Below the pieces are notes generated by a model. It saw only the letters and a list, made by a program, of their open reading frames with translations, did no database searches and was not told the DNA's origin. 59,410 bases of DNA from an uncultured Collinsella sp. (GTDB lineage Bacteria; Actinomycetota; Coriobacteriia; Coriobacteriales; Coriobacteriaceae), in NCBI GenBank assembly GCA_900541795.1, contig UQLC01000014.1, forward strand, positions 1 to 59,410, given 5' to 3'. Below, in pieces: positions 1-9,287 of the stretch (its first letter is position 1; each line of letters opens with the position of its first letter). A program made the translations under genes and the position numbers.

Positions 1-321
1 ATATCGGCGGTGCTGTTTCGCGATATTCAACAGTGCTCAAGCGAGCAAATACTCAGGCGGGGCTCAGTTTTTCACCGCACTTCCGAAAACCGCGGTCTCG
101 CAATATGAAAAATGGCCTCCATAACTCTGGGTTAATGGATAAGTGTGGCCTTTCGCCGTATATCACTGTCCGTTTATGGAACCTATCTCCAACGAGTCGT
201 AGCCATAGGGTTTAATGTTAGAAACACATAGTTGCCGGCGGGCCGCGGGCGACGTTCCCCCTGATATCGGAGGTTCCAGGTATGTTTCGCGCTCAGTTAA
301 ACAACTATCGGTTGGGCTAAC
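1..321. other. Left-edge stretch without a recognisable gene
   Basis: No reading frame here has a convincing ribosome site or recognisable protein. A 60-codon frame at 33-215 has biased, shadow-like composition and I do not accept it. I see no terminator or tRNA. The stretch may hold the promoter of the gene starting at 322. Confidence 0.4.
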
Positions 322-771
322 ATGGGTCGCCGTGCTATTTCGATAACCCTTGCAGTGGTCTGCCTGGCTGTGCTCCTGGGCGCTACAGGGCTGTTTGCTA
401 TAAGCCGGGAAACGTCCTATATGCAGGAATGCGCTTCCGAAGGGTTTGCCATTGATGGTTACTATCGGGATGACAAAACGAGTCGGGAAACCCTGGCTTT
501 TCTTGAGGAGGACAACTGTCGATGGCAGCTGGTCGATCAAGACGGAATCTGCACAGACGGGCAGTTTAAGCGTACGGATGACCCCAACATCCTGATATTA
601 AAGAAGGAAAACGGCGAAGAATTCGGCACGATTCACGTTGCGTATATATCGCGCCGACGCAATCAGGGGCAGATTTACCTAATTAGAAATACTAAGGTGA
701 CCCGATTTTATCTGGTGAGCACCGATCCGGCGTTTACAGTGGAATCTGGCGATGTCGATGCGGACGTTTGA
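322..771 (+). CDS. Small N-terminally anchored hypothetical protein
   Basis: The 149-residue product begins with two arginines and one hydrophobic segment at about residues 6-27, so it is probably membrane-anchored or exported. There is no lipobox cysteine directly after the segment. The remainder is hydrophilic and rich in Asp, Glu and Arg, with short beta-prone stretches; I recognise no family. The start lacks a strong Shine-Dalgarno sequence (only GGTTGGG about 10 nt upstream), so it could be wrong. It stands alone, convergent with the DUF389 gene on the other strand. Function unknown. Confidence 0.55.
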   Translation: MGRRAISITLAVVCLAVLLGATGLFAISRETSYMQECASEGFAIDGYYRDDKTSRETLAFLEEDNCRWQLVDQDGICTDGQFKRTDDPNILILKKENGEEFGTIHVAYISRRRNQGQIYLIRNTKVTRFYLVSTDPAFTVESGDVDADV

Positions 772-896
772 TTCACGGCAATAAAACGGCGAGCGGGGCG
801 CGGGTGTGAACTGAACCCCTCTATTTGCTCGTGTCCGTATCGCGTCTGCGCCTCGTCATAACTTGCGTCCGTGCGAGCGCTCATCCCGCGCCGGCA

Positions 897-2036
897 TCAC
901 TTCACGTCAAATTCCACGCGATCGAGTTCAGGCACGTTGAGGTCGATGAGCTTGCGAGCGACATGACGGTCGTGTGCCCCAAGCGCCTCGCCTGTCGTCA
1001 CATGGGCGACAATCTCGCGCTCGACGATGCCCTCTTCCTCGCCTTCGGTAGCCGAGGTTTCGACGGCGACGGTGTAGTCCTTAAAGCCCGGTAGCACCGC
1101 CGCAAGCTCGCGCGTGGTTTCGGTGACGCCGTAGCCGTCCTGCACGCCGGACTGCGCCGAGCCAATAGACCCCGCCGTCATGACGATGCAGGGGATGGCA
1201 AAGACTACCGTGCCCACAATGATGCGGCGGCGCACCTTGCGTGATAGCTCGTCGACCTCGGCATCTTCCTCGGCAGTCACAATGCCGTCGCCGTTGAGGT
1301 CGCGCTTGAGCGGCACGCGCAATAGAAGCAGCACGGCTTCGGCAGCCAGCGCGATAAAGACCACGTTGATGCCAAATTCATAAAGCGCCGAGAGAAACAA
1401 TGACCCGCTTGCGATGGCGATGCCATAGCCCGCCGCGCACAGGGGCGGCATGAGTGCGGTCGCCACAGCCACCCCGGCGATGAGCGTGGCGGGTTCCTGG
1501 TCGCGCGAGTTGCCCAGGCCGCCCGCAAAGCCGCCCGCGAGCGCGACGGCAAGGTCCCACACGGTCGGTGTCGAATTGTCGATGATGGCGGCCGTGGTGG
1601 TGCCAAGGGGCGAGAGCTTAAAGTACAACGTGGACGTGACCAGGCAAAAGACCATCTGCAGCGCGAGGCCGGCGACGGCCTCAAGGGTGATCTCGCGGTC
1701 GAGCGTGGCGATGCCGTATGCCATGGCAAGGACCGAGCCCATGAGCGGGCAGATGAGCATGGCGCCTACAATGGCGATATCCGAGTCGATATCGAGGCCG
1801 ATGCTCGCGATCAACATGGCAATGATCAAGATGCATAAGTGTGAGCCAGTCAGGCGCGCCCCGTTTACAAAGCGCTTGCGAATCACGTGATAGGGCGCGC
1901 GTCCCTCGCGAATGTTGAATGCCCGCTTTAGAAAGCGGCTTGCGTTCTCCATGGCCTCGCTGTGGGCGGGGCGGATGCCATGGCGCCGATGATGGCGCTC
2001 GCGCAGTCGCTTGAGCTGTTGTTTATCGAGTTCCAT
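897..2036 (-). CDS. DUF389 (TIGR00341-like) integral membrane protein
   Basis: A 379-residue protein. A basic, hydrophilic N-terminus of about 50 residues is followed by a block of hydrophobic helices at roughly residues 65-265. The conserved DUF389 features IVGAMLICPLMGSVLAMAYG and VAVATALMPPLCAAGYG are visible. The C-terminal part carries a charged loop (DLNGDGIVTAEEDAE, resembling an EF-hand loop), one more hydrophobic segment and a soluble tail. The family is widespread and its transport role is not established. I chose the ATG at 2036 because GAGG lies 7 nt upstream; a GTG two codons earlier is also possible. No operon partner is evident. Confidence 0.85.
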   Translation of the reverse strand: MELDKQQLKRLRERHHRRHGIRPAHSEAMENASRFLKRAFNIREGRAPYHVIRKRFVNGARLTGSHLCILIIAMLIASIGLDIDSDIAIVGAMLICPLMGSVLAMAYGIATLDREITLEAVAGLALQMVFCLVTSTLYFKLSPLGTTTAAIIDNSTPTVWDLAVALAGGFAGGLGNSRDQEPATLIAGVAVATALMPPLCAAGYGIAIASGSLFLSALYEFGINVVFIALAAEAVLLLLRVPLKRDLNGDGIVTAEEDAEVDELSRKVRRRIIVGTVVFAIPCIVMTAGSIGSAQSGVQDGYGVTETTRELAAVLPGFKDYTVAVETSATEGEEEGIVEREIVAHVTTGEALGAHDRHVARKLIDLNVPELDRVEFDVK

Positions 2037-2188
2037 GTCCACCTCGTTCTGGCACGTGCCGCGTATCCCGCCCGTCGTCTTTACTCTACACCGCGTTGAG
2101 CGAGGTGTCAGACAGGGTTTGTTGACCTGGAAGTCAGGCCAATCGGCATGACTAAAAACGCCGTGAGAATCATAAGAGTCAAATAGAC

Positions 2189-2222
2189 AAAAAGTGCGGG
2201 GCCGGATGGTCTCCGACCCCGC
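2189..2222 (-). terminator. Rho-independent terminator of the OPT transporter gene
   Basis: On the minus strand, GCGGGG at 2222-2217 pairs with CCCCGC at 2201-2196, the stem extends imperfectly inward, and TTTTTGTC follows. It lies 30 nt beyond the transporter stop codon. Confidence 0.75.
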
Positions 2223-2250
2223 GCTCTGTACGGGTACGTTGTTGTTGGGT

Positions 2251-3954
2251 TTATCCCAGCAGGCTCAGACCGACGGAGACAAACGCCAGGATAACGCCGA
2301 CGATGGACTCGCCGCCCAGCAGGCCGCTGGCAACAACCAGGCCCTGCTCCTGGAAGGCGGCATCCTTGGCGGCCTTCTCCTCGTCCGAAAGACCGGCGGC
2401 GGCGTCGCGGTGAGCGGCCCACTTGTCGTAGGCGAGCTTAACGCAGGAGCCCAGGAAAGCCGTGAGCGACATATAGAACGGCAGGTACACGCCCAGGCCG
2501 ATCATCATGGCCGGAATGCCGAGCCAGTACATGACGATGCCGGCGATAAAGCCGCCTGCGAACCACGGCACGCTCGGGATGCCCGAGACCATGGTGGCGA
2601 CCACGCTTGCCTGCGCGGCAACGAAGCTCTTGTCGGGGCCAAAGGCGTCCGGACCATAGGCGGTGACGAGCGCGACCATGACGGCGGCGGCGACCAGGGC
2701 GCCCACGATGCCGCCAATGGCCTGGCCGACCCACTGCGCGCGCGGGTTGGTGCCCAGCACGGCGCCGGCTTTGAAGTCGTTCATGACGTCGCCCGCAAGG
2801 CCGCACGCCACGGCCACGATGCCGGCGATAAAGAACAGCTTGACCTGAGCGAGCTGCGCGAAGGCGGCAACGATGAGCATGACGATGAGGCCGAAGATCT
2901 CCATGGGGTCGATGCCCGTCTGGCCGCAGCTCTGCGCGCTCATGATGGTGGTGACAAAGGTGAACAGCGTGACGATGACGGCCGGAACGGGGCCAAGGTC
3001 GAGCACGATGGCGATGATCACGGCGATGGCGGCAGCGCCCAGGCCGATGATACCGGCGTCGAGTTTAAGGGAGCCCGAGATGAGCGACTGCTCGTCGGTG
3101 TCGGTGGAGCTGTCGGCGGCGAGGCCGCGGACGATACCGGCGACCTGCGGAAGGATGTCCTTGAGGACGACGGCGACGCCAAAGCCCATCATGAGGCCCA
3201 TACCCAGGGACTTGACGATGCCCTGTGCGGTCATAACGTCAAACAGACCGGCAGCGGTGCCGCCGACGATGATGCCAAAATTGCCCAGCAGCGCGCCGGC
3301 AAACCAGAACGCGACGGGGGCGAAGCCCACCAAAAAGCCGATGGACAGCAACATGGGCGAGTTGTAGATGGCAAAGGTCACGCCGGGGATATTGAGCGTG
3401 CACAGCATGCTGGGCACAATGCCCAGAGCGTCGCGCAGCACGCTGTAGATGCCGGCGATGGCCATGGAGCCAAAGAGCTGCTTGCCGGTCTTGCCGCCGG
3501 CCTCGGTCGCGCGCAGGGTCTGAGCTGCGGCGTTGCCGGTGGGGAACTCAAGCGCGGCGTCCACGATAAAGTGACGGTGGATGAGTGCCGTGGCCAGCAG
3601 GCCTAGGATAGTGCCGGCGAGTGCCACGATAAACATGTCGAGCCAACTGATCTGGTCGGCATAGCCCAGCATCCAGGCGCCCGGGATGGTAAACGCCAGA
3701 CCGCCAGCGACCATGGCGCCTGCGGACATGATGGTGTGGGTGACGTTGGCCTCGTTGAGGCTGGCGTTGCCCATGAGCTTCAGGAAGAACAGCGAAATGA
3801 CGGCAGCGAAAATGATCGGCCAGGGGAGGGCGCCCATCTTGAGGGCGGTGTAGGCCGAGCTTGCCGTGATGATCACGCAGCCAAGGACGCCGATGACGAC
3901 GCCGCGCAGCGTGAGTTGCCCGCGCATCGAAGCGCGGTTCGAGGGATTGCTCAT
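2251..3954 (-). CDS. OPT-family oligopeptide transporter
   Basis: A 567-residue polytopic membrane protein with around 14 hydrophobic helices. The start resembles the OPT family: LTLRGVVIGVLGCVIITASS, then AYTALKMGALPWPIIFAAVI. Later blocks fit prokaryotic OPT transporters, which take up small peptides or metal-chelate complexes by cation symport; the substrate cannot be read from sequence. Translation starts at the ATG at 3954 behind a perfect AAAGGAG. The gene is monocistronic: a clear terminator follows, and the divergent coaX gene lies about 190 nt upstream. Confidence 0.88.
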   Translation of the reverse strand: MSNPSNRASMRGQLTLRGVVIGVLGCVIITASSAYTALKMGALPWPIIFAAVISLFFLKLMGNASLNEANVTHTIMSAGAMVAGGLAFTIPGAWMLGYADQISWLDMFIVALAGTILGLLATALIHRHFIVDAALEFPTGNAAAQTLRATEAGGKTGKQLFGSMAIAGIYSVLRDALGIVPSMLCTLNIPGVTFAIYNSPMLLSIGFLVGFAPVAFWFAGALLGNFGIIVGGTAAGLFDVMTAQGIVKSLGMGLMMGFGVAVVLKDILPQVAGIVRGLAADSSTDTDEQSLISGSLKLDAGIIGLGAAAIAVIIAIVLDLGPVPAVIVTLFTFVTTIMSAQSCGQTGIDPMEIFGLIVMLIVAAFAQLAQVKLFFIAGIVAVACGLAGDVMNDFKAGAVLGTNPRAQWVGQAIGGIVGALVAAAVMVALVTAYGPDAFGPDKSFVAAQASVVATMVSGIPSVPWFAGGFIAGIVMYWLGIPAMMIGLGVYLPFYMSLTAFLGSCVKLAYDKWAAHRDAAAGLSDEEKAAKDAAFQEQGLVVASGLLGGESIVGVILAFVSVGLSLLG

Positions 3955-4146
3955 ATAAAACTCCTTTGCGTATATCCGCTTCCCCCGGGAGCGCCGTTAC
4001 GGATACGGCGCGGGAAGTCGGGTTACCAAGGGCCGCCGCGTGAGCTCGCAAACGACCGCGCACCAGTATAGCCGCAAGCTAGTCATTTTGGGATGACTGG
4101 TTTAGGTAGGCGATATACTGCTGGGCAGACGAAAGGAGCGCCGACG

Positions 4147-4998
4147 ATGCTTAATGGGTGCGCATATATATTGACGGTCGACGTGGGCAACACGTTCATT
4201 CGCTTTGGCCTGTTTGCAGAGGATTCGGCCGCGGCGCAGGAATGTCCGCTTGCGACGTGCGAGATCACCACGCCGTCGAGCATCACGGCAGACGAGGCGC
4301 GCATGCGTCTCGTGCAGGTCATGGCCGCACTGGCGGCCGATGCGGGCATGCCGGGCGCGCTTGTGTCCACGGCTGCTGTGCTGAGCTGCGTGGTCCCGGC
4401 GCTCGAGCGCCCGTGGAAGGCGGCACTTTCCCGTACCTGCACGGGGCGCGTGCTCACGGTGGGGCCGGGACTTAAGACCGGCATGCCCGTGCACTACGAT
4501 GACCCGGCCGAGATCGGTCCCGACCGCATCGCCGACGCCGTGGCTGCCCGCGCCGTCTACGGCTCGCCGTGCATTGTGATCGACCTGGGCACGACGACCA
4601 ATATCGAGGTCATCGACGCACACGGCACCTTTGTCGGCGGCGTTATCGCGCCGGGGCTGGCGCTCGGCGCCCGTTCGCTCTCGGCCGCTGCGGCGCGCCT
4701 GCCTCAAGTTGAGCCCTCGGCGCCGACACACGTCATCGGCCGTAACACGCGTGAGGCCATGCGCTCGGGCGTGGTTCTGGGCGAGGTAGCCCGTATCGAC
4801 GGCATGCTCGACATGGTGCTTGCCGAGATGCGTGCGACCAAGGCCGCGGGGGAGGGCGATGTGCCCATCGTCATTACCGGCGACGATGCCGAGGCGCTTG
4901 CGGCGCTGGTCGGCCATAACCTGACGGTCGACGATGCGCTGACGCTGCGGGGCCTCGCCGAGCTCTACCACATCAACCAAAAGCCCCGCCGCGCGTAG
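4147..4998 (+). CDS. coaX: Type III pantothenate kinase
   Basis: A 283-residue ASKHA-fold kinase that phosphorylates pantothenate, the first committed step to coenzyme A. The phosphate-1 motif TVDVGNTFIRFGLF is at the N-terminus. GPDRIADAVAA and the central VIDLGTTTNIEVID, with its catalytic Asp, follow. Length is slightly above the usual 255-270. I start at 4147 because AAAGGAG precedes that ATG; a longer in-frame start at 4093 has no such site. It may share a transcript with the dCMP-deaminase-like gene, but a TACAAT box in the gap suggests the latter also has its own promoter. Confidence 0.9.
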   Translation: MLNGCAYILTVDVGNTFIRFGLFAEDSAAAQECPLATCEITTPSSITADEARMRLVQVMAALAADAGMPGALVSTAAVLSCVVPALERPWKAALSRTCTGRVLTVGPGLKTGMPVHYDDPAEIGPDRIADAVAARAVYGSPCIVIDLGTTTNIEVIDAHGTFVGGVIAPGLALGARSLSAAAARLPQVEPSAPTHVIGRNTREAMRSGVVLGEVARIDGMLDMVLAEMRATKAAGEGDVPIVITGDDAEALAALVGHNLTVDDALTLRGLAELYHINQKPRRA

Positions 4999-5041
4999 CG
5001 ATGGGGGCAATGGGACAAAAACGTCTCCACCTTCCACCTGC

Positions 5042-5047
5042 TACAAT
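5042..5047 (+). promoter_or_regulatory. Candidate -10 box for the dCMP-deaminase-like gene
   Basis: TACAAT lies 35 nt before the GTG start. No good -35 hexamer is visible at the right distance, so this is tentative. Confidence 0.3.
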
Positions 5048-5081
5048 GGGTCAAACTATTGCGATTTCGGAGGTGTCTGCC

Positions 5082-5606
5082 GTGTCGGACGATCTTCATC
5101 AAACCGCGTCGGGCAAGCGCCGCGACGTTATTAGCTGGGATGAGTTCTTTATGAGCGTGGCCATTGCCGCGCAGCGCCGCAGTAAGGACCCTAACACGCA
5201 GGTGGGAGCGTGTATCGCCAGCACTAACCACCGCATCCTTTCGGTGGGTTACAACGGTACGCCCTCGGCGCTCAACGATGACTTTTTCCCGTGGGGTACG
5301 AGCGACGACCCGCTGCAGGACAAGCACAACTACGTGGTCCATGCCGAGGCCAACGCCGTGCTCAACTACCGTGGCTCGCTCAAGGACCTCGAGGGTTCCA
5401 CAGTCTACGTCACGCTATTCCCGTGCCACGACTGTGCCAAGATCCTGGCGCAGGTAGGTGTAGGCGAGGTCGTCTACCTGGACAATAAGTATGCCGATAC
5501 CGATGACGGCCGTATCAGCCGCCGCATTCTCGACTCCTGCGGCATCAGCTACCGCCAGGTCATCGTCGATGTTCAGATTGGTACCGGGGGACAAGCTCAG
5601 CAGTAA
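5082..5606 (+). CDS. Cytidine/deoxycytidylate deaminase family protein (dCMP deaminase / ComEB-like)
   Basis: A 174-residue zinc-dependent deaminase. The HAEANA motif supplies the His ligand and catalytic Glu, and PCHDCAK supplies the two Cys ligands. The N-terminal SWDEFFMSVAIAAQRRSKDP and TQVGACIA are typical of dCMP deaminases, which make dUMP for thymidylate synthesis; the family includes ComEB of competence loci. The start is a GTG at 5082 behind CGGAGG. An upstream in-frame ATG at 5001 would add 27 residues of poor composition and has no ribosome site. No late-competence partner (ComEA or ComEC) is next to it. Confidence 0.87.
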   Translation: MSDDLHQTASGKRRDVISWDEFFMSVAIAAQRRSKDPNTQVGACIASTNHRILSVGYNGTPSALNDDFFPWGTSDDPLQDKHNYVVHAEANAVLNYRGSLKDLEGSTVYVTLFPCHDCAKILAQVGVGEVVYLDNKYADTDDGRISRRILDSCGISYRQVIVDVQIGTGGQAQQ

Positions 5607-5608
5607 TA

Positions 5609-5637
5609 TGCGTTGTCGCTATCTGGCGACGAACGCA
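5609..5637 (+). terminator. Hairpin after the deaminase gene
   Basis: TGCGTTGTCGC pairs with GCGACGAACGCA (one bulge or mismatch) around the loop TATCTG. It lacks a U-tract, so it may be a weak terminator or part of the adjacent repeat. Confidence 0.4.
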
Positions 5638-5667
5638 GCTCAAAGAGCCCCGTCCCAAATTGACTAC
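5637..5667 (-). repeat. Dispersed repeat TAGTCAATTTGGGAC, copy 1
   Basis: Read on the minus strand, this begins TAGTCAATTTGGGACGGGGC and ends near AGCT. The same block occurs on the plus strand at 39174-39204 with only a few differences. Both copies are intergenic. Confidence 0.6.
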
Positions 5668-5777
5668 TCGTGAAAGTCGCGTCTGCGCGCATGGACGGCT
5701 CGTGAGCGGGTACATGGCTGTAGTAACATAGCTTCTGTCCGCGGGCGTGCCCGCGTTATTGTGAGAAAGGAGCCCCT

Positions 5778-6056
5778 GTGGCTGTTAACGAAGAGCTGCT
5801 TAAGAAGGTTCTTGAAGAGATTCGCCCCAACCTGCAGGCCGACGGCGGCGATATGGAGTATGTGGGCGTCGACGACGAGGGCGTCGTCAAGCTGGAGCTG
5901 CAGGGCGCCTGCGCCGGCTGCCCCATGAGCTCGCTAACCCTGTCTATGGGCATCGAGCGCATCCTGAAGGAGCATGTGCCCGGCGTTACCCGCGTTGAGC
6001 AGGTCAATGCTTCCGGCGAGGCCGAGGACCTGTACGACGAGTACGCGCCGTTCTAA
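5778..6056 (+). CDS. NifU C-terminal (Nfu)-domain iron-sulfur protein
   Basis: A 92-residue stand-alone Nfu domain. LLKKVLEEIRPNLQADGGD matches the domain opening. The iron-sulfur ligand motif CAGCPMSS (CxxC) lies at about residues 46-49. The final 18 residues are acidic. Such proteins carry or deliver Fe-S clusters to apo-proteins. The start is a GTG at 5778 behind AAAGGAG. No sufBCD or iscS gene is adjacent, so it probably serves clusters assembled elsewhere. Confidence 0.88.
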   Translation: MAVNEELLKKVLEEIRPNLQADGGDMEYVGVDDEGVVKLELQGACAGCPMSSLTLSMGIERILKEHVPGVTRVEQVNASGEAEDLYDEYAPF

Positions 6057-6101
6057 GATGCGAAAGCTGCGGACGGTACGCTCCGCGTAGACGTTACGTC
6101 C

Positions 6102-6141
6102 AAATATGCGGCTGCGAGCGTAAGGCCCGCGGCCGCATTTG
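6102..6141 (+). terminator. Probable terminator after the Nfu gene
   Basis: ATGCGGC at 6106-6112 pairs with GCCGCAT at 6132-6138, flanked by AAAT on the left and TTTGT on the right. It lies only about 25 nt before the lgt start, so read-through or attenuation is possible. Confidence 0.5.
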
Positions 6142-6164
6142 TATGTAGGGAGCAGGGGATCGAT

Positions 6165-6986
6165 ATGCTCAACGACCTCTACCATATGCTTGATCCCGTC
6201 GCGATCTCGGCGGGCCCCATCACCATCTACTGGTACGGCCTGGCCTACGTGGTCGGCGCTCTGCTCACGGCGGTTGTTATGTACCGCACGCAGCGTCGTT
6301 GGGGCTTCGACATCACGATCGATGACCTGACGAGCGTCGTGGTCGGCGCGGTCTTTGGCCTCATCATCGGCGCGCGCCTGTTTTACGTCGTCTTTTACGG
6401 CGATGGCTACTATTGGACCCATCCGCTCGAGATCTTTGCCACCAACGAGGGCGGCATGAGCTTCCACGGCGGCCTGGTGGGCGGCATCTTGGGCGGCATC
6501 ATCGTGTGCCGCATGTATAAGCTCGACGCCTGGACCATCGCCGACCTTGCTGTGATCGGTGCTCCGCTGGCGCTGTGCCTGGGACGTTGCGCCAACTTCG
6601 TGAACGGTGAGCTGTGGGGTAAGCCGACCGATCTGCCCTGGGGTGTGGTCTTTGGCGGCACCGCGGGCGATATGCCGCGCCATCCCTCCCAGCTCTACGA
6701 GGCGTTTCTTGAGGGCATTGTGCTCTTCTGTATTTTGCAGGTGCTCAGCCGCAAAAAGCCGCTACTGCCCCAGGGCACGTTTATGGGCGTGTTCGTGATG
6801 GGGTACGGCATCGTCCGCTTTCTCGTTGAGTTCGTGCGCGTGCCCGATGCCCAGCTGGGCTATCTGCTGGGCGGCGTCATCACCATGGGTCAGCTGCTGA
6901 GTTTGCCGCTCGTGATCGCCGGTCTGGCGCTCATCATCTTCGCCCGACACCGCAATCGCCCCCAGCGCATCTACCTCGACGCCTAA
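6165..6986 (+). CDS. lgt: Prolipoprotein diacylglyceryl transferase
   Basis: A 273-residue inner-membrane enzyme that transfers diacylglycerol from phosphatidylglycerol to the lipobox Cys of prolipoproteins. About seven hydrophobic helices are visible. The Lgt signature GRCANFVNGELWG is at about residues 142-154, and the essential FHGGLVGG motif is at about residues 101-108. Length is normal. The ATG at 6165 follows GGGAGCAGGGG. A short palindromic repeat begins 6 nt after the stop codon, and the DUF6020-type gene follows 80 nt later on the same strand. Confidence 0.95.
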   Translation: MLNDLYHMLDPVAISAGPITIYWYGLAYVVGALLTAVVMYRTQRRWGFDITIDDLTSVVVGAVFGLIIGARLFYVVFYGDGYYWTHPLEIFATNEGGMSFHGGLVGGILGGIIVCRMYKLDAWTIADLAVIGAPLALCLGRCANFVNGELWGKPTDLPWGVVFGGTAGDMPRHPSQLYEAFLEGIVLFCILQVLSRKKPLLPQGTFMGVFVMGYGIVRFLVEFVRVPDAQLGYLLGGVITMGQLLSLPLVIAGLALIIFARHRNRPQRIYLDA

Positions 6987-6991
6987 CCAGG

Positions 6992-7026
6992 ACCACCACA
7001 AAGGGGACAGGCACCTTTGTGGTGGT
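6992..7026 (+). repeat. Post-stop palindrome, copy 1
   Basis: ACCACCACAAAGG (6992-7004) pairs perfectly with CCTTTGTGGTGGT (7014-7026). The loop carries the shared GGGACAGG core. It starts 6 nt after the lgt stop codon. It could end lgt transcripts, but there is no U-tract. Confidence 0.75.
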
Positions 7027-7066
7027 CTTGCCGAGTTTGATAGGTTTCTAGAAAGGCTTTCGGACT

Positions 7067-9250
7067 GTGAAGGATTCCGACCTCTCCACAACGGCTGCGC
7101 GCGACGCTGCCCGCATCGTCTGGTTTAAGCGCTACCCCGCCAAGCAGACGCTCATCGCATTTTTGCTCGCGCTGTTGGCGACCACGGCGTTTTCCATCGA
7201 TCCCGCCCCGGTGTCGAGCAACGCAGTCTTGGCAATTGACCCTAAAGCCTCGGGCATGCTGTACGTGTGCTACGAGGTGCTCCTCTCGTTTGCCGGCCAT
7301 ACCGACGCGGTCATGCTGCTTGCGCTTGCCTGCCTGCTCACGCTGCCGTTTCGCTACGTATTCTTTGGCCGCGGCGACGCTTGGCGTCCCTCGGTGATCC
7401 TTCCGTCGCTGTTCTTTGCCGTCTGCATGGTGTTTGGCCGCAGCTACGACCTCACCGATTCGGCCGAGATCGTGCTCGGCGACAAGGCCCGCATCATCTG
7501 CGCCTGGATAGGCGGCGCGGGCTGGATGCTCTTGGCGGTCGTTGCCTTCTACCTCGCCTTTGAGTGTCTAGATTGGCTGAGCTCTCGGCGCATTCCGTTT
7601 TCCGAAGCGCACTTTGGCCGCGTATGGCGTGTGGCTCACGCCGTGCTCTCGGTCCATCCCTTTGCCGGGCCCTTCCTGGTGCTTATGGTCGCCTGGGCGC
7701 CCACGCTCATCGCTTCGCTGCCCGGCCTTTTTATGGGGGATACGGGTGCGCAGATTCGCCAGTGGTTCAACTACCCCAACGGCACGAGTGACTACCTGCG
7801 TTTGCTCAATCCCAATGTGTTGCTCAACGGACATCACCCCGTGGTGCACACGGCTATCATCGGTTCATGCGTCCAGCTGGGGCTTTCACTGTTCAACAGC
7901 GCCAACGCAGGTCTTGCCATTTACACCTGCGTTCAGTTCGTCATTACGGCCGCCTGCATGGCCTATTCCATCTCGTCGTTGCGCAAGCTGGGCGTGAGCC
8001 TGCCGGTCCGCGGCGTGATCTTGCTGTTCTTTGTGTTTATGCCCATGTTCTCCAATTACGCGGCCCTGCTTACCAAAGATGTGCTGTTTGCCGATGCGTT
8101 TTTGGTGCTGTTGGTGCAGACCGTGAAGCTCGTGGCCTGCGGCCTGCCCCGTCGCGATGCCAATGCCGAGCGTGCGGGCGAACAGAGGCCCGTGCTCTTT
8201 GCACGCCACGACTGGCTGCTGCTCGCTCTGGGCGCCATGGGTTCCACGTTTCTGCGCAACGGCGGCCTGGTGTTTCCCCTGGCGGCATGCGTAATCGCGA
8301 CGGCGTTTTGCGCATGGGACGCACATGTGGCTCGCCGCGCGGCCAAGCAGGCTAGTGCTGCACCTTCGGGCGCCATCCCGCGTTTCCGCTGGGTGGGAGT
8401 TCTTGCGGTGCTTGCACTCTGCCTTGCCTCTAATATGTACTTCACCAAGGTCTTTATGCCGGCGCACGACATCACGCCTGGTTCCAAGCGAGAAATCCTC
8501 TCGATTCCGTTCCAGCAGACGGCTCGTTTCGTCCAAAAGCACGACGGCCTCAACTCGGGCGTCAACCCCACGGTTAAGGAGGACGGCACCATCGTGGAGG
8601 CTCCTTGCGACGGCTTGGTGACCGATGAAGAGCGTGCCGTGATCGACCGTGTGCTCAAGTACGAGAATCTGGGCCGCCGTTACAACCCGGATAAGTCGGA
8701 CGCCGTCAAAAATTGCTTTAACGAGTACGCCTCGCAGGAGGACATCAAGGCCTATTTCGAGGTGTGGGCCCAGATGTTCAAAAAGGATCCCGAGTGCTAT
8801 ATCTCGGCGCTCATCAATAACTACTACGGCTACTTTTATCCGAGTGCCCGCGATGTGTGGGTCTACAGCACGGCGCGCAGTGCCGAGATCATGGCGAAGC
8901 CCGATAACCTCAAGTACTTTGACTTCCATCCGGTCGATAGCAAGGTCGTGCGCTGGTGCGACCACCTGATCAACCTGTATCGCGTGGCAGTACAACGCAT
9001 CCCGTTTATCTCGCTCGCCATGAGCTCGGCCACCTATGTGTGGATTATGATCGCCGTGGTGGCTTATCTGCTACGTCGTCATTCGTGGCGCGGGCTGGCC
9101 ATTTGGGTGCCGCTGCTGGGCGTGCTCGCCGTGTGCCTGATTGGTCCGTGCAACGGCTCGACCTACATGCGCTACCTGTATCCGGTCATCGCCTGCATGC
9201 CCTTCGCCATCGGCACCACCGTCACCCGCAGCGACTTCCTCTGGTTCTAA
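7067..9250 (+). CDS. DUF6020-type polytopic membrane protein
   Basis: A 727-residue protein with a run of hydrophobic helices through about residue 475, then a soluble region of about 130 residues, then two or three further helices. The segment PGLFMGDTGAQIRQWF followed by NGHHPVVHTAIIG resembles the DUF6020 family and the general shape of lipid-linked sugar transferases (GT-C fold). An enzymatic role on the outer face is inference only. The start is a GTG at 7067 behind AGAAAGG. It may be co-transcribed with lgt; a second post-stop palindrome begins directly after its stop codon. Confidence 0.75.
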   Translation: MKDSDLSTTAARDAARIVWFKRYPAKQTLIAFLLALLATTAFSIDPAPVSSNAVLAIDPKASGMLYVCYEVLLSFAGHTDAVMLLALACLLTLPFRYVFFGRGDAWRPSVILPSLFFAVCMVFGRSYDLTDSAEIVLGDKARIICAWIGGAGWMLLAVVAFYLAFECLDWLSSRRIPFSEAHFGRVWRVAHAVLSVHPFAGPFLVLMVAWAPTLIASLPGLFMGDTGAQIRQWFNYPNGTSDYLRLLNPNVLLNGHHPVVHTAIIGSCVQLGLSLFNSANAGLAIYTCVQFVITAACMAYSISSLRKLGVSLPVRGVILLFFVFMPMFSNYAALLTKDVLFADAFLVLLVQTVKLVACGLPRRDANAERAGEQRPVLFARHDWLLLALGAMGSTFLRNGGLVFPLAACVIATAFCAWDAHVARRAAKQASAAPSGAIPRFRWVGVLAVLALCLASNMYFTKVFMPAHDITPGSKREILSIPFQQTARFVQKHDGLNSGVNPTVKEDGTIVEAPCDGLVTDEERAVIDRVLKYENLGRRYNPDKSDAVKNCFNEYASQEDIKAYFEVWAQMFKKDPECYISALINNYYGYFYPSARDVWVYSTARSAEIMAKPDNLKYFDFHPVDSKVVRWCDHLINLYRVAVQRIPFISLAMSSATYVWIMIAVVAYLLRRHSWRGLAIWVPLLGVLAVCLIGPCNGSTYMRYLYPVIACMPFAIGTTVTRSDFLWF

Positions 9251-9287
9251 CTTGGTACATTGGGGGTCAGGTTTCTTTGCACCAAAG
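9251..9287 (+). repeat. Post-stop palindrome, copy 2 (imperfect)
   Basis: CTTGGT begins one base after the DUF6020 stop codon. ACCAAAG closes an imperfect hairpin at 9281-9287. The centre GGGGGTCAGGTTT is a variant of the GGGACAGG core. Confidence 0.5.

Noticed and set aside
33..215. 60-codon open frame at the left edge
   Set aside because: No ribosome site, no family resemblance and basic, low-complexity composition typical of a chance frame.
2194..3606. 470-codon open frame on the plus strand
   Set aside because: It is antisense to the OPT transporter and is Asp/His/Gly-rich, the usual mirror of a high-GC membrane-protein gene.
4102..5037. 311-codon minus-strand frame over coaX
   Set aside because: Antisense shadow of a clear pantothenate kinase gene; Arg/His-rich with no motif.
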